The notes under the pieces: model-generated
Told to the model about the DNA's origin: nothing
The model's database searches: none
The model's input: the letters and a program-made list of their open reading frames with translations, nothing else
Translations under genes and position numbers: made by a program
Part shown: positions 16,998-27,371 of the stretch, one piece after another
Layout: each line of letters begins with the position of its first letter
Numbering within the stretch: position 1 is the first letter of the stretch
Origin: Rhodovulum kholense
Lineage (GTDB): Bacteria > Pseudomonadota > Alphaproteobacteria > Rhodobacterales > Rhodobacteraceae
Assembly: GCF_003053725.1 (NCBI RefSeq)
Contig: NZ_QAYC01000004.1
Span: forward strand, 124,001 to 188,000
Length of the DNA: 64,000 nt
Reading direction: 5' to 3'

Positions 16998-19550
16998 TCA
17001 GGACAGCGTGCGCACGACTTCCTGGCGTTCGAAGATCTCGATGACATCGCCTGCGCGAACGTCGTCGTAATTCTCGAAGGCCATGCCGCATTCCTGGCCC
17101 GACTGGACCTCGGCGACTTCGTCCTTGAAGCGTTTCAGCGTCTTCAGCGTGCCTTCGTGGATCACCACGTCGTCGCGCAGCAGGCGCACCCCGGCCGACC
17201 GGCGGGCAACGCCCTCGGTGACCAGACAGCCCGCGACCTTGCCGACGCCCGAAACCTTGAAGACTTCCTTGATCTGCGCGTAGCCGATGAAGTTCTCGCG
17301 GATCTCGTTCGACAACAGGCCCGAGGCCGCCGCTTTCACGTCGTCCACCAGATCGTAGATCACGCTGTAATAGCGCAGCTCCACGCCCTTCTGGTTCGCG
17401 GCGTTCCGCGCCGGCGCGTTGGCCCGGACGTTGAAGCCGATGATCGGCGCGCCCGAGGCTTCGGCCAGACCCACATCGGTTTCGGTGATCGCACCGACAC
17501 CGGCATGCAGCACGCGCACGCGCACCTCGTCGTTGCCGATCTTTTCCATCGCCTGAACGATAGCCTCGGCAGAGCCCTGCACGTCGGCCTTCACCAGGAT
17601 CGGCAGTTCGGCCACGTTGGCGTCTTCCTTGGCCTTGGCCAGAAGCTGGTCGAGCGTGGTCGCGGCCCCCGCAGCGGCGCGCTTGTCCTTGGCGGCCTGC
17701 TGACGGTATTCGGCGATCTCGCGGGCCTGGGCCTCGGTCTCGACCACGTTCAGCACGTCGCCCGCTTCGGGCGTGCCGTTCAGGCCCAGCACCTCGACCG
17801 GAACCGACGGACCGGCGGATTTCACGCGCTCGCCCTTGTCGTTGACCAGCGCGCGGACCTTGCCCCACTGTTCGCCGGCAACGAAGATGTCGCCCTGCTT
17901 CAGCGTGCCGTTCTGCACCAGAACGGTCGCAACCGGGCCGCGACCCACGTCAAGCTGCGCCTCGATCACCGCGCCCATGGCCTGGCGTTCGGGGTTGGCC
18001 TTCAGCTCGAGGATCTCGGCCTGCAGCGCGATGGCCTCAAGCAGCTCGTCGAGCCCCTTGCCGGTCAGCGCCGAAACCTCGACATCCTGCACATCGCCCG
18101 ACATCTCTTCGACGACGACCTCATGCTGCAGAAGGTCGGTCCGGACCTTTTGCGGGTTGGCCGAAGGCTTGTCGCATTTGTTGATCGCCACGATCATCGG
18201 CACACCGGCGGCCTTGGCGTGGTTGATCGCCTCGACCGTCTGCGGCATGACCGCGTCGTCGGCCGCGACCACCAGAACCACGATATCCGTGACCTGCGCG
18301 CCACGTGCCCGCATCGAGGTGAAGGCCGCGTGGCCGGGCGTGTCGAGGAAGCTCAGCACCGCGCCGCTATCGGTGGTCACCTGATAGGCGCCGATATGCT
18401 GGGTGATGCCGCCAGCCTCGCCCGCGACCACCTTGGCATCGCGGATCGCGTCCAGAAGCGAGGTCTTGCCGTGGTCGACATGGCCCATGATGGTGATGAC
18501 CGGCGGGCGCGGCTGAAGGTCTTCGGCCTTGTCCTCGACGGTGTCGATCACCTGTTCCACGTCGGCATCCGACACGCGGACGACCTTGTGGCCGAATTCC
18601 TCGACGATCAGTTCCGCGGTATCCGCGTCGATCGACTGGTTCTGGGTGACCATCATGCCCATCTGCATGAGCGACTTGACCACGTCGGCGGCACGTTCCG
18701 CCATCCGGTTGGCCAGTTCCTGCACCACGATGGTTTCCGGCACCTGCACGTCGCGCACGACCTTCTCGTGCTTGTCGGCACCGCCCATCGCCTTCTGGCG
18801 CATGCGCTCCTGCTTGCGTTTCATCGCGGCGAGCGAGCGTTGACGTCCGCCCTCGCCGCCGGTCAGCGCCTGGCTGACAGTCAGCTTGCCAGAGCGGCGG
18901 TCGCCCTTGGCGGCCGTGGTCTTGCCGCGACCCGGACGGTCGTCGGCGCCTTCGCGCTCGCGGTCGACCTTGCGGGGCGACGCGGTCTTGGCGGCCGCGC
19001 GCTGCGCATCGCCATCGGCAGCGGGCGCGGCAGCACCGGCCGCAGCGGGCTTGGCCGACGCAGCCGGTGCTGCGGCCGCGCGTTCGGCGGCCGCAGCCTT
19101 GACCTTGGCGGCTTCCTCTTCCTCGCGCTTCCGGCGCTCTTCCTCTTCGACCTTGCGGCGCGCGGCCTCTTCGATCTCGCGCTGTTCGCGCTCCTTCGCC
19201 TCGGCCTCCTCGCGGCGGCGCTGGCGCTCTTCCTCGCGCTGACGCTCGTCTTCCGCGCGTTGGCGGGCCTCGTCAGCCTCGCGCGCCTTGGCAGCCTGAA
19301 GCGCCTTCAGCCGACGCTCCATCTCGGCGTCGGAAATCCCGGCCGGGCGCCTGGACGGATCGCCTCCGGCATGTCCGCCCCCGGCCCCGCCGCCAGATTT
19401 GGCGGCTCCCGGCTTGGGCACGACGACGCGCTTGCGCTTGGTCTCGACGACCACGTTCTTGGTGCGGCCATGCGAGAAGCTCTGCTTCACCTGGCCGGAC
19501 CGCGAACTCCCGCGCAAACCCAATGTCTTCTTGCCGTCAGTATCGTCCAT
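16998..19550 (-). CDS. infB: Translation initiation factor IF-2
   Basis: 850 residues. It delivers initiator tRNA to the 30S subunit and promotes subunit joining in a GTP-dependent way. The N-terminal part is basic ([11 protein letters not shown]), followed by a very charged Glu/Arg/Lys coiled coil (about residues 75-150) and an Ala-rich linker. The G domain starts near residue 350: GHVDHGKTS (G1), DTPGH (G3), NKCDK (G4). The IF-2 C-terminal domains follow, ending ...[17 protein letters not shown]. The start [14 protein letters not shown] was chosen because it is the conserved alphaproteobacterial beginning; the frame is open 23 codons further. It is the last gene of the rimP-nusA-ylxR-infB operon, 7 bases after ylxR. 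Confidence 0.97.
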   Translation of the reverse strand: MDDTDGKKTLGLRGSSRSGQVKQSFSHGRTKNVVVETKRKRVVVPKPGAAKSGGGAGGGHAGGDPSRRPAGISDAEMERRLKALQAAKAREADEARQRAEDERQREEERQRRREEAEAKEREQREIEEAARRKVEEEERRKREEEEAAKVKAAAAERAAAAPAASAKPAAAGAAAPAADGDAQRAAAKTASPRKVDREREGADDRPGRGKTTAAKGDRRSGKLTVSQALTGGEGGRQRSLAAMKRKQERMRQKAMGGADKHEKVVRDVQVPETIVVQELANRMAERAADVVKSLMQMGMMVTQNQSIDADTAELIVEEFGHKVVRVSDADVEQVIDTVEDKAEDLQPRPPVITIMGHVDHGKTSLLDAIRDAKVVAGEAGGITQHIGAYQVTTDSGAVLSFLDTPGHAAFTSMRARGAQVTDIVVLVVAADDAVMPQTVEAINHAKAAGVPMIVAINKCDKPSANPQKVRTDLLQHEVVVEEMSGDVQDVEVSALTGKGLDELLEAIALQAEILELKANPERQAMGAVIEAQLDVGRGPVATVLVQNGTLKQGDIFVAGEQWGKVRALVNDKGERVKSAGPSVPVEVLGLNGTPEAGDVLNVVETEAQAREIAEYRQQAAKDKRAAAGAATTLDQLLAKAKEDANVAELPILVKADVQGSAEAIVQAMEKIGNDEVRVRVLHAGVGAITETDVGLAEASGAPIIGFNVRANAPARNAANQKGVELRYYSVIYDLVDDVKAAASGLLSNEIRENFIGYAQIKEVFKVSGVGKVAGCLVTEGVARRSAGVRLLRDDVVIHEGTLKTLKRFKDEVAEVQSGQECGMAFENYDDVRAGDVIEIFERQEVVRTLS

Positions 19551-19557
19551 AAGGTCT

Positions 19558-20178
19558 TCAACCCTTTCCGGGGGTCCCTCCCCCGTCTTTCTTGCGTACG
19601 CCCGAAAGCTTGGCGGCATCCTCTACTACACGTTCCGTGAGTCCGCCAGCCGCAAGCGCGCCATGTATCACATGTTCCCGACCGAAAGCCAAACCCAATT
19701 CCCGGGCCGTCAGACAGCCAATGAATCCACCCTCATCGCGGGGCGGGCGAAGCTTGGTCTTGCCCCGCTCCGACCCGTCGCTGGCCTGGATCAGGACAAT
19801 TGCCTGCCCACTGTCCAGCCAGCCTTTCGCCTTCTCGAACCCCGCCACCGCAAGCCCGGCCTTGCGGGCCAGCGACAGGCTGTCGACCACCCGGCGCAGC
19901 AATCCCGCCTCGACCTGCTCCAGCAGATCCCCGGGCACCGCCACCTGCCGTTTCGCCGCACGCGAGAACAGGCGCTTCTTCGCCGCCTTTTCCAATGCGT
20001 CACGGTCGGCCGCGACCCACATGCCGCGGCCCGGAAGCTTGCCCAGCAAATCGGGCACCGCCTCGTCTTCGGGGCCGACCACGAACCGGATCAGCCCGGC
20101 CTTCGGCGCCACCTCGCCCGTGGCGATGCACCGCCGCTCCGGCTCGTCGGCCGATCTGCCTGCACCGCCTCGGGCCAT
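19558..20178 (-). CDS. ylxR: RNA-binding protein of the YlxR family with L7Ae-like extension
   Basis: 206 residues. The N-terminal part (about residues 12-90) is a YlxR/DUF448 domain: [30 protein letters not shown]. The C-terminal part (about 110-190) resembles the L7Ae/L30e fold ([29 protein letters not shown]). This fused form is usual in alphaproteobacteria. YlxR proteins bind RNA or RNase P RNA and sit between nusA and infB. The ATG at 20178 was preferred over the longer frame because the conserved part starts there and it leaves a normal 22-base gap after nusA. Confidence 0.9.
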   Translation of the reverse strand: MARGGAGRSADEPERRCIATGEVAPKAGLIRFVVGPEDEAVPDLLGKLPGRGMWVAADRDALEKAAKKRLFSRAAKRQVAVPGDLLEQVEAGLLRRVVDSLSLARKAGLAVAGFEKAKGWLDSGQAIVLIQASDGSERGKTKLRPPRDEGGFIGCLTARELGLAFGREHVIHGALAAGGLTERVVEDAAKLSGVRKKDGGGTPGKG

Positions 20179-20200
20179 GTCCGGTCTCCGGGGCCGGGCC

Positions 20201-21817
20201 TCAGGCCTCGGCCTCCTCCTCGCCGGCGTCCTCTTCGGGGTCGGCGTCCGGCTCCAGCTCGGACGGATCGACCCAGCCAAGCTGGACACGCGCCGTCATC
20301 ACCAGGGTCTGGGCTTCTTCCAGAGAGACGTCGAATTTTTCGAGGATCCCCTCGTCCTTGACCCGCTCGCCATTGACCGAGGTCCAGCCACCGGCAAGTT
20401 CCCAGTCGGCGCAGGTCGCGAAATCCTCAAGCGTCTTGACGCCGTCGAGAGCCAAGGCCTCGATCATCTGGGGTGTCAGGCCCTCAAAGTCAACCAGGCT
20501 GTCCTCGACACCCAGTTCGCGGGCATGTTCCAGCGCCTTGCGGTTCATCTCTTCCAGATGGTCGCGGGCCCGGGCCTGAAGCTCGCCCGCGGTATCCTCG
20601 TCGACGCCGTCGATCACCAGAAGCTCGTCGAGATCGACATAGGCGACCTCTTCGAGATTGGTGAAGCCTTCGGACACCAGCAGCTGGGCAAAGAACTCGT
20701 CCAGATCCAGCGTGTCCATGAACAACCGGGTGCGTTCCTCGAACTCGGCCTGACGGCGCTGGCTTTCCTCGGCCTCGGTCATGATGTCGATGTCGAGCCC
20801 GGTCAGCTGGCTGGCCAGACGCACGTTCTGGCCGCGACGCCCGATGGCGAGGCTCAGCTGTTCGTCGGGCACCACCACCTCGATCTTGCCGGCCTCTTCG
20901 TCGATCACGACTTTCGAGACCTCGGCCGGCTGCAGCGCGTTCACGAGGAACGTCGCCTGATCTTCATTCCACGGAATGATGTCGATTTTCTCACCCTGGA
21001 GTTCGTTCACCACCGCCTGAACGCGGCTGCCGCGCATCCCGACGCAGGCGCCCACGGGGTCGATCGAGTTGTCATAAGAGATGACGGCGATCTTGGCGCG
21101 CGAGCCCGGGTCGCGGGCCACGGCCTTGATCTCGATGATGCCGTCGTAGATTTCCGGCACTTCCATCTTGAACAGCTCGGCCATGAATTCCGGCGCGGTG
21201 CGGCTGAGGAAGACCTGCGGGCCGCGGGTCTCGCGGCGCACGTCCTTGATGTAGCAGCGGATGCGGTCGTTCGGGCGATAGCTTTCGCGGCCGATCTTCT
21301 CGTTGCGGCGCAGGATGCCCTCGCCCCGGCCAATATCGACGATGACGTTGCCGTATTCCTCGCGCTTGACCTGACCGTTGATGATGGTGCCCGCGCGGTC
21401 CTTGAATTCGTCGTATTGACGGTCGCGCTCGGCCTCGCGGACCTTCTGCAGGATGACCTGCTTGGCCGATTGCGCGGCGATCCGGCCCAGCTCGACCGGC
21501 GGCACCTCGTCAACGACCGTGTCACCGATCTGCGGGTCGGCCAGATACTGCTTGGCCTGCTTGACGGTCAGCTCGGCCTGATAGTTTTCCAGCGCCTCGT
21601 CCTCGACCACGGTGCGGACCCGGGTGAAGGTGGCGCGGCCGGTCTTGCGGTCGATCGACACGCGAATGTCCATTTCCGAGCCGTAGCGCGACTTGGCGGC
21701 CCGGGCGAGCGACTCTTCCATCGCCTGCACGACCAGATCGGGGTCGATCATCTTCTCGCGCGCCACCGCCTCGGCGGTCTGCAACAGTTCGAGCTGGTTG
21801 GCAGAGGTAATCGCCAT
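20201..21817 (-). CDS. nusA: Transcription termination/antitermination factor NusA
   Basis: 538 residues. Order: N-terminal RNA-polymerase-binding domain ([22 protein letters not shown]), S1 domain (about residues 135-200, [24 protein letters not shown]), two KH domains ([12 protein letters not shown] and the second with [13 protein letters not shown]), then two Lys-poor helix-hairpin-helix acidic repeats (about 365-490) and an acidic tail. It modulates pausing, Rho-dependent termination and antitermination. It lies 3 bases after rimP and before ylxR in the classical operon. Confidence 0.97.
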   Translation of the reverse strand: MAITSANQLELLQTAEAVAREKMIDPDLVVQAMEESLARAAKSRYGSEMDIRVSIDRKTGRATFTRVRTVVEDEALENYQAELTVKQAKQYLADPQIGDTVVDEVPPVELGRIAAQSAKQVILQKVREAERDRQYDEFKDRAGTIINGQVKREEYGNVIVDIGRGEGILRRNEKIGRESYRPNDRIRCYIKDVRRETRGPQVFLSRTAPEFMAELFKMEVPEIYDGIIEIKAVARDPGSRAKIAVISYDNSIDPVGACVGMRGSRVQAVVNELQGEKIDIIPWNEDQATFLVNALQPAEVSKVVIDEEAGKIEVVVPDEQLSLAIGRRGQNVRLASQLTGLDIDIMTEAEESQRRQAEFEERTRLFMDTLDLDEFFAQLLVSEGFTNLEEVAYVDLDELLVIDGVDEDTAGELQARARDHLEEMNRKALEHARELGVEDSLVDFEGLTPQMIEALALDGVKTLEDFATCADWELAGGWTSVNGERVKDEGILEKFDVSLEEAQTLVMTARVQLGWVDPSELEPDADPEEDAGEEEAEA

Positions 21818-21820
21818 GTC

Positions 21821-22414
21821 TCAGTCCTCCTGCGGGACGGACCCGTCGTCCGTCTCGATCTCGTCAAAGTCGCTCTCGTCGATGAGGCCCGCATCCTTGC
21901 GCGCCTTCAGCATCTCGCGGATCAGTTCGTCGGTCAGCACCAGCTTGGCATCCGAAAGCCAGCCATATTGCAGTCCGATGATCACCGGCTCGCCTTCGGG
22001 GCCGTCGATCTCGATCAGAACCTCGCCGTCCTCGACGCCCTGCAGCATGCCCTTGAAGCGGCGGCGGCCGTCGATCATCTCGGCGGTCTCCAGCTTGGCC
22101 TCGTAGCCGTCCCAGGTCTCGAAGTCCTTGAGCCGGGTCAAGGGCCGGTCGATGCCCGGCGAGGACACCTCCAGCGTATAGGCTTCCTCGATCGGGTCCT
22201 CGACGTCGAGCACGGCCGAAATCGCGGTCGAGATCTTGGCGCAATCGTCGACCTCGATCCCGCCATCTGGCCGCTCGGCCATCACCTGCAGGGTCTTGGT
22301 CTTGCCGCCCATCAGGCGGACGCGCACCAGCTCGAAGCCCATCCCCTCGATCACCGGGGTCAGGATCTCGGCCAGGCGCCGATCGATGGCGGTCTTGGCG
22401 ATGAGGTCGGACAT
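21821..22414 (-). CDS. rimP: Ribosome maturation factor RimP
   Basis: 197 residues. It helps 30S subunit assembly. The conserved opening [16 protein letters not shown] and the central [20 protein letters not shown]...[14 protein letters not shown] are diagnostic, followed by the Sm-like C-terminal domain ([19 protein letters not shown]). The start [11 protein letters not shown] is at 22414; the same frame is open 28 codons further upstream, but that stretch encodes the leader hairpins. It is the first gene of the rimP-nusA-ylxR-infB operon. Confidence 0.95.
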   Translation of the reverse strand: MSDLIAKTAIDRRLAEILTPVIEGMGFELVRVRLMGGKTKTLQVMAERPDGGIEVDDCAKISTAISAVLDVEDPIEEAYTLEVSSPGIDRPLTRLKDFETWDGYEAKLETAEMIDGRRRFKGMLQGVEDGEVLIEIDGPEGEPVIIGLQYGWLSDAKLVLTDELIREMLKARKDAGLIDESDFDEIETDDGSVPQED

Positions 22415-22432
22415 GGGCAGCGTTCCAGAAAC

Positions 22433-22455
22433 AAAAAAGCGGGCCAACGGCCCGC
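22433..22455 (-). terminator. Terminator or attenuator in the rimP leader
   Basis: A 7-bp GC stem (22439-22445 with 22449-22455, 3-base loop) is followed on the minus strand by six T residues, ending only about 20 bases before the rimP ATG. A second hairpin (22474-22480 with 22490-22496) lies just upstream. It could end the transcript of the methyltransferase gene, or act as an attenuator inside the rimP-nusA-infB leader. Confidence 0.72.
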
Positions 22456-22573
22456 ACAAACTCATCCGGAGGAGGTTCGGGTTTGGACGCCGAACCACCG
22501 TTGTTGAGTGGCGATATACGCCTCCGGCGCCCGAAAGGCAAGAGACTGTCGCGTGCCCATTGAGGCGAACGCG

Positions 22574-23203
22574 TCAGGCGGGCTTGCGCGCGATCAGGAA
22601 CAGCACCGGCGCGCGGCCCCCTTCGGGGCGCCAGTCCTCGACGATCTCGAACCCCGCCGCCGCGATCTCGGCCCGCAGCCCGTCGGCGGTCAGCAGGTTG
22701 AAAAGCGGCAAGAGCCCCAGCGCATGGCCCGCTTTCGCCACCCAGCGGAAGAGCCGCGGCGCCCCCGCCGCGCAGGCGGTCGAGGACACGAACACCCCAC
22801 CGGGTTTCAGCATTCGGCGCACGCGGGCCAGCGCGCCCGACCGATCCGGCAGCAGATGCAACACGTTATGGGCCATCACCATGTCGTAGGCGCCGGGGCT
22901 GTCGGGCATGTCGGCCAGATCGCCGACCCGGAACTCGACATTGCCGATGCCGGCTTCGGCCGCCTTCTGCCGGGCGATCCCGATCATCGCGGGGGCGCAG
23001 TCGATGGCGGTGACATGGCCCGCATGGCGGGCGTGCTTCAACGCCGTCGTGCCGGTGCCGCAGCCGAATTCGAAGACCTGCGCCTCGGGGCCAAGGAAGG
23101 CCCGCGTCATCGCCAGCTTGCGTTCATAGGCATCGGGGTCGCGGACCTGCATCCGGGCATAGCGGGGCGCCAGACGGTCCCAGAAACGGGCATTCACATG
23201 CAT
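22574..23203 (-). CDS. Class I SAM-dependent methyltransferase
   Basis: 209 residues. Motif I is VFEFGCGTGTTALKHA (about residues 43-58). VTAIDCAPAMIGIA holds the acidic residue that binds the ribose, and DMVMAHNVLHLL and LKPGGVFVSSTA follow in the correct order. It resembles small-molecule methyltransferases with an N-terminal FWDRLAPRYA helix. The substrate is unknown. It starts 3 bases after the stop of the proline iminopeptidase gene, so the two form an operon. Confidence 0.88.
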   Translation of the reverse strand: MHVNARFWDRLAPRYARMQVRDPDAYERKLAMTRAFLGPEAQVFEFGCGTGTTALKHARHAGHVTAIDCAPAMIGIARQKAAEAGIGNVEFRVGDLADMPDSPGAYDMVMAHNVLHLLPDRSGALARVRRMLKPGGVFVSSTACAAGAPRLFRWVAKAGHALGLLPLFNLLTADGLRAEIAAAGFEIVEDWRPEGGRAPVLFLIARKPA

Positions 23204-23206
23204 GCG

Positions 23207-24196
23207 CTACAGCCCCAGAAGCCCGGCCTGCCGCTGGACGCCGCGCATCGTGCGCACCAGTTCGGCACTGATTCCCGGCTCGGACAGGGCGTGCCCGGCC
23301 ATCGGCACCATCTTGAGATCGGCCCGGCTCCAGCGTTCGGCCAGCCGGAAGGCCGAGGTGGGCGGGCAGACCATGTCATAGCGGCCCTGCACGATCGTCG
23401 CCGGGATATGCGAAATCAGCGGCACGTCGTCCAGCAACTGCCCGTCGCGGTCGAGAAAGCCGCGATTCATGAAATAGTGGTTCTCGAGACGCGCGAAAGC
23501 GCGGGCGTAGTCGGCGGGCGCCTCGCCGGCGGGGCCTTCATGCTCGATCGAGGCCAGCGCGTTTTCCCAGGCGGCCCAGGCCCGCGCATGCCGGGTTTCC
23601 ATCATCATGTCGCCGGAAAAGAGGCGACGGTGATAGGCGGCGATCATGTCGGACCGCTCATCGGCCGGGATAAGGTCGGAAAACCGCGCCCAGAGATCGG
23701 GCCAGAACTGCCCGGCGCCGCCGCCATAGAACCAGTCAAGCTCGGCCTGAGTCATCAGGAAGACGCCGCGCAGGGCCATATACGCGACCTGTGCGGGATG
23801 GGTCTGGGCATAAGCCAGCGCCAGCGTCGCGCCCCAGCTGCCGCCAAACAGCACCCAGCGGTCGATCCCCAGTTCGGCGCGGATCTTCTCGATATCCGCG
23901 ATCAGATGCCAGGTGGTGTTCGAGGTCACGCTGGCATGGGGCCGAGACCGTCCGCAGCCGCGCTGATCGAACAGGACGATCCGGAATTCGGCGGGATCGA
24001 AATAGCGTCGCATCGCCGGGCTGCAGCCGCCGCCGGGTCCGCCATGCAGCACGATCACGGGAATGCCCCTCGGGTGCCCGCATTGTTCCACATAGATCCG
24101 GTGCCCTTCGCCAACCTCCAGCATCCGCTGATCGAACGGGTCGATCGGCGGGTAAAGATGCTGCGATGCGCGCTTTTGGCCTGCGGATTTGTCCAT
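23207..24196 (-). CDS. pip: Proline iminopeptidase
   Basis: 329 residues, an alpha/beta-hydrolase that removes N-terminal proline from peptides. The oxyanion stretch HGGPGGGCSP (about residues 51-60), FDQRGCGRS, nucleophile Ser120 in GGSWGATLAL, and the late YDMVCP (Asp) and AGHALSE (His) complete the catalytic triad. Start MDKSAGQKRASQHLYPP was chosen over a longer frame from 24274 because it matches family N-termini. The gene is divergent from ubiG. Confidence 0.93.
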   Translation of the reverse strand: MDKSAGQKRASQHLYPPIDPFDQRMLEVGEGHRIYVEQCGHPRGIPVIVLHGGPGGGCSPAMRRYFDPAEFRIVLFDQRGCGRSRPHASVTSNTTWHLIADIEKIRAELGIDRWVLFGGSWGATLALAYAQTHPAQVAYMALRGVFLMTQAELDWFYGGGAGQFWPDLWARFSDLIPADERSDMIAAYHRRLFSGDMMMETRHARAWAAWENALASIEHEGPAGEAPADYARAFARLENHYFMNRGFLDRDGQLLDDVPLISHIPATIVQGRYDMVCPPTSAFRLAERWSRADLKMVPMAGHALSEPGISAELVRTMRGVQRQAGLLGL

Positions 24197-24268
24197 GACC
24201 CGTCTATATAACCCCGGGAACCGACCCCCCAAGGGGGGTGCAGACAGAAGACAGGAACGGAGCCCGCG

Positions 24269-25015
24269 ATGCAAGCTGCAGAGACAACCGTCGACCCTTC
24301 AGAAGTCGCGAAATTCGAGGCCATGGCCGCCGAATGGTGGGACCCGGCCGGAAAATTCAAGCCGCTGCACATGCTGAACCCCTGCCGGCTGGACTACATC
24401 ACGCGCCAGATCGCCGCGGAATTCGACCGCGATCTGAGCCTTGAGGCGCCGTTCAAGGGGCTCCGGCTGCTCGATATCGGCTGCGGCGGCGGGCTTCTGT
24501 CCGAACCGATGGCGCGTCTCGGCGCCGAGGTCGTGGGCGCCGATGCCGCCGAACGCAACATCCCCGTCGCGCGGATTCATGCCGAACAGTCGGGGCTGAC
24601 CATCGATTACCGCCACACCACCGCCGAGGCGCTGGCCGCCGCGGGCGAACGCTTCGACGTGGTCCTGAACATGGAAGTGGTGGAACACGTGGCCGATCCG
24701 CTGGCCTATCTGACCGCCTGCCGCGAGCTTCTGAAACCGGGCGGGCTGCATCTTTGCTCGACCATCAACCGCAACCCCAAGGCCTTCGTGATGACCATTC
24801 TGGGCGCCGAGTACGTGATGCGCTGGCTGCCGAAAGGCACCCATGAATACCAGAAGTTCATCACCCCTGACGAACTGTGCGGGCTGCTGGAGCGGGCCGG
24901 GCTGAAGGTGCTGGACCGCAGCGGCTTCGTCTTCAACCCGCTGACCTGGGACTGGTCGATTTCAAGCCGCGACCTGTCGGTGAACTACGTCACCGCCGCG
25001 CGCAAACCGGCCTGA
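24269..25015 (+). CDS. ubiG: Ubiquinone biosynthesis O-methyltransferase
   Basis: 248 residues. It performs both O-methylations in ubiquinone synthesis. The N-terminal [24 protein letters not shown] is the UbiG hallmark. SAM-binding motif I is [26 protein letters not shown] (about residues 69-94). Later come [13 protein letters not shown] and [19 protein letters not shown], both conserved in UbiG/Coq3. It is divergent from pip and convergent with the marR-like gene, with a perfect 20-base palindrome between their ends. Confidence 0.96.
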   Translation: MQAAETTVDPSEVAKFEAMAAEWWDPAGKFKPLHMLNPCRLDYITRQIAAEFDRDLSLEAPFKGLRLLDIGCGGGLLSEPMARLGAEVVGADAAERNIPVARIHAEQSGLTIDYRHTTAEALAAAGERFDVVLNMEVVEHVADPLAYLTACRELLKPGGLHLCSTINRNPKAFVMTILGAEYVMRWLPKGTHEYQKFITPDELCGLLERAGLKVLDRSGFVFNPLTWDWSISSRDLSVNYVTAARKPA

Positions 25016-25025
25016 CGCCTTCCAG

Positions 25026-25045
25026 GGGGCGGCCCGGGCCGCCCC
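25026..25045. terminator. Perfect palindrome between convergent ubiG and marR-like genes
   Basis: Twenty bases of pure G/C that are exactly self-complementary (25026-25045), touching the marR-like stop codon. It may work as a bidirectional hairpin. There is no T-run, so termination efficiency is uncertain. Confidence 0.45.
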
Positions 25046-25482
25046 TAGCCTTCCAGCTTCTGCCGAAGCATCCTCAGGACCGGCAGCGCCGCCTTCAGCC
25101 GGTCCTCGCCGATATCGGCCACCGCCTCGGCCAGAACCGGCGCCACCGCCTGGATCGCCGCCTCACGCGCCGACCGGCCGGACGGGCTGATCGATACCAT
25201 CTTGCGCCGCGCATCGTCCCAGTCGGGCCGGATATGCACATGCCCGGCCCAGTCCAGCCGGGTCAGCGTGTTGGTCATCGCCCCCCGGGTGACGTGAAAC
25301 GCGGCCGCCAGCTGCGCCGGGCTGCGTTCCTCATTCAGCCGCGCCAGATGGTTCAGCACCGAAAAATGGCTGATTTCCATGCCCTTGGGCAAGGCCTTCG
25401 AGATCCGGTTCCGGGCCAGCTGATCTGCCATGAAGATCTCGCTGAACAGCGTCACGACCAGGCTCTCGCTGATCTCGCTCAC
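25045..25482 (-). CDS. MarR-family transcriptional regulator
   Basis: 145 residues from a GTG that overlaps the stop of the nitrilase gene (GTGA). It has a winged-helix pattern: GMEISHFSVLNHLARLNEERSPAQLAAAFHVTRGAMTNTLTRLDWAGHVHIRPDWDDARRKMVSISPSG, in which the wing DDARRK is typical for MarR. The effector and targets are unknown; it most likely regulates its own comF-grxC-nitrilase operon or an unlinked gene. The longer frame extending to 25743 overlaps the nitrilase and was rejected. Confidence 0.88.
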   Translation of the reverse strand: MSEISESLVVTLFSEIFMADQLARNRISKALPKGMEISHFSVLNHLARLNEERSPAQLAAAFHVTRGAMTNTLTRLDWAGHVHIRPDWDDARRKMVSISPSGRSAREAAIQAVAPVLAEAVADIGEDRLKAALPVLRMLRQKLEG

Positions 25483-26309
25483 GGCGCCTCGAAGTCCCGG
25501 TCGTGGAAGATCGAGGGCACCCGCGCCCGGGCCCGGGCGACCTCTTCGCGGTCGAGATCGACATAGACGATGCCCGGCGCCTCGCCGCCATCGGCCAGCA
25601 CCTCGCCCCAGGGCGACACCGCCAGGCTGTGCCCGTGGGTGCGCCGGGGCCGCCCCTCGGCCGCCGGATGCACACCGCATTGCGCGGGCGCCAGCACGTA
25701 ACAGCCATTCTCGATGGCCCGGGCGCGCAACAGCGGCTCCCAATGGGCGGCGCCGGTCACCGGCGAAAAGGCGGCAGGCACGGTCAGGATCTCGGCCCCG
25801 GCATGGGCCAGCGCGCGGAAGAGATGCGGAAAGCGCAGGTCGTAGCAGATCGCCAGACCCATCGTGCCGAAGGGCGTCGGCGCCACCACCGCGCGCGCGC
25901 CGGGCCGGTAGCCGTCGGATTCGCGGAAGGTCTCGGTCTCGCTGATCTCGACATCGAACATGTGGATCTTGTCGTAGCGCGCCGCGATGGCGCCGCCCGG
26001 CCCGATCAGGAAGGACCGGTTGGCAAAGCGGCCGTCAGGGTCCGACGTCTTAAGCCCGAGCGACCCGATCAGCAGCCAGATCCCAAGCGACGCGGCCTCT
26101 TGCCGCAGCGCCGCCAGCATCGGGTCGTCTGCCTCTTCTTTCAGCACCTCGTTCTGCCGGGCCCGGCTGGGCGACAGGCAGTTGGTCACTTCGGGGGTCA
26201 GGATCAGATCGGCGCCGCCCGCGACCGCCTCGCGCATCAGCTCGCGCACCAGACCGATATTCTCGTCCGGCAGGTCCGAGGAGGTCAGCTGGATCAGTGC
26301 CGCGCGCAT
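25479..26309 (-). CDS. Carbon-nitrogen hydrolase (nitrilase superfamily)
   Basis: 276 residues. The catalytic triad is visible: Glu40 in LTPEVTN, Lys114 in YDKIHMFDV, Cys155 in AICYDLRFP. The HMFDVEI and ESDGYRPG segments place it with the Nit2/omega-amidase-like branch, which hydrolyses deaminated glutathione or alpha-ketoglutaramate. The exact substrate is an inference. It starts 4 bases after the glutaredoxin stop, and a glutathione-related neighbour makes a role in glutathione repair plausible. Confidence 0.92.
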   Translation of the reverse strand: MRAALIQLTSSDLPDENIGLVRELMREAVAGGADLILTPEVTNCLSPSRARQNEVLKEEADDPMLAALRQEAASLGIWLLIGSLGLKTSDPDGRFANRSFLIGPGGAIAARYDKIHMFDVEISETETFRESDGYRPGARAVVAPTPFGTMGLAICYDLRFPHLFRALAHAGAEILTVPAAFSPVTGAAHWEPLLRARAIENGCYVLAPAQCGVHPAAEGRPRRTHGHSLAVSPWGEVLADGGEAPGIVYVDLDREEVARARARVPSIFHDRDFEAP

Positions 26310-26313
26310 CGGC

Positions 26314-26571
26314 CTATCCTGCCAGAAGCGGGTCGAGCTTGCCCGCCCGGTCGAGCTCGTAAAGATCGTCGCAGCCGCCGACATGGGTCGCGCCGACGAA
26401 GATCTGCGGCACGGTATAGCCGCCATTGGCGCGTTCCATCATCTCCTGGCGGAGGCCCGGATCGGCGGTCACGTCGATCTCGGCGTAGGACACGCCCTTG
26501 CTGTCCAGCAGCCGCTTGGCGGCATGGCAGTACCCGCAGCTGGACGTCGTGTAGATTTCAACCGGTTGCAT
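26314..26571 (-). CDS. grxC: Glutaredoxin 3
   Basis: 85 residues, the classic glutaredoxin-3 size. The active site CGYC is at Cys12-Cys15 (TTSSCGYCHAAKRLL). It has the cis-proline loop TVPQIFVG and the GSH-binding GGCDDLYEL. It reduces protein disulfides and mixed disulfides using glutathione. The gene lies 35 bases after comF and directly before the nitrilase gene. The ATG at 26571 is fixed by the length and the MQPVEIYTT start. Confidence 0.95.
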   Translation of the reverse strand: MQPVEIYTTSSCGYCHAAKRLLDSKGVSYAEIDVTADPGLRQEMMERANGGYTVPQIFVGATHVGGCDDLYELDRAGKLDPLLAG

Positions 26572-26606
26572 CGCGGCTCCTGACGTTTTGCCGAGACTAT
26601 AGGTCT

Positions 26607-27326
26607 TTACTCGGCTTTCGCAACGCGGGCCAGGACCAGCACCCGGACCTCGGCCGCCCCGGCGGCCAGACAGGCCCCGGCCGCAGCGCCGAGCGTCGCG
26701 CCCGATGTCATCACATCGTCGATCAACAAAACCGTCCGGCCCGGAACCCGTCCGCGATGCCGCGGCTCGACCGCCATCGCCCCGGCCTGGTTCGCGGCGC
26801 GGGCTTCGGCACTCATGCCTTCCTGCGGGCGGGTGGCGCGAATGCGGACCAGAAGGTCGGGGCAATGCTCGGCCCCCGCCCCCTCGGCCACGCCGCGCGA
26901 CAGCAGCGCCGACTGGTTGTAGCGCCGCCGCAGCAGCCGCCAGCGATGCAGCGGCACCGGCGCGACCAGCATCCCCGAACCGAGGATCGGCCGCCCCGCG
27001 CGCAGCATCCAGCCCGCCGCGGCCCGGGCCAGGTCGGTCCGGTCGCCATGCTTGAACGCCAGCACCAGACCGCGTGCGCGCCCCCGATACAACAGTGCCG
27101 CCCGCCCCCGGCTCCAGGGCCGGGGCCCGGCCAGACAGTCGTCGCACCAGACCGGATCGCCCGTATCCTCGCCGGGCAAGGGCACCCCGCAGGCATCGCA
27201 GACCAGACCCGTCACGAAGTCGAGCTCGCCCCAGCATCGGGCGCACAGTGCATGGTCGCTTTCGACCGGCTCGCCGCAGGCAACGCAGCGCGGCGGGTAG
27301 ATGAGTCGCAGGGCGCTTTGCAACAT
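26607..27326 (-). CDS. comF: ComF-family amidophosphoribosyltransferase-like protein
   Basis: 239 residues. The N-terminus holds two zinc-ribbon cysteine groups (CVACGEP and CARCW; CDACG and CDDC), followed by a phosphoribosyltransferase domain with the PRPP loop VLLIDDVMTSGATLGAA (about residues 192-208). ComF proteins are linked to DNA uptake in competent species; in most alphaproteobacteria the role is unproven. It is the first gene of an operon with grxC, the nitrilase and the marR-like gene, and is divergent from a methyltransferase. Confidence 0.92.
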   Translation of the reverse strand: MLQSALRLIYPPRCVACGEPVESDHALCARCWGELDFVTGLVCDACGVPLPGEDTGDPVWCDDCLAGPRPWSRGRAALLYRGRARGLVLAFKHGDRTDLARAAAGWMLRAGRPILGSGMLVAPVPLHRWRLLRRRYNQSALLSRGVAEGAGAEHCPDLLVRIRATRPQEGMSAEARAANQAGAMAVEPRHRGRVPGRTVLLIDDVMTSGATLGAAAGACLAAGAAEVRVLVLARVAKAE

Positions 27327-27371
27327 CGGCCTCGTCCCCTACATAGCGCCGGGCAACCTGCCGGAGCCAAG

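Noticed and set aside
22456-22573. tRNA gene upstream of rimP (as in enterobacteria)
   Set aside because: The sequence has no cloverleaf or conserved T-loop; only hairpins are present.
25503-27371. Long plus-strand frame leading into the NDUFAF5-like gene
   Set aside because: Antisense to comF, grxC and the nitrilase, which are all strongly conserved. Only the part from 27372 has family features.
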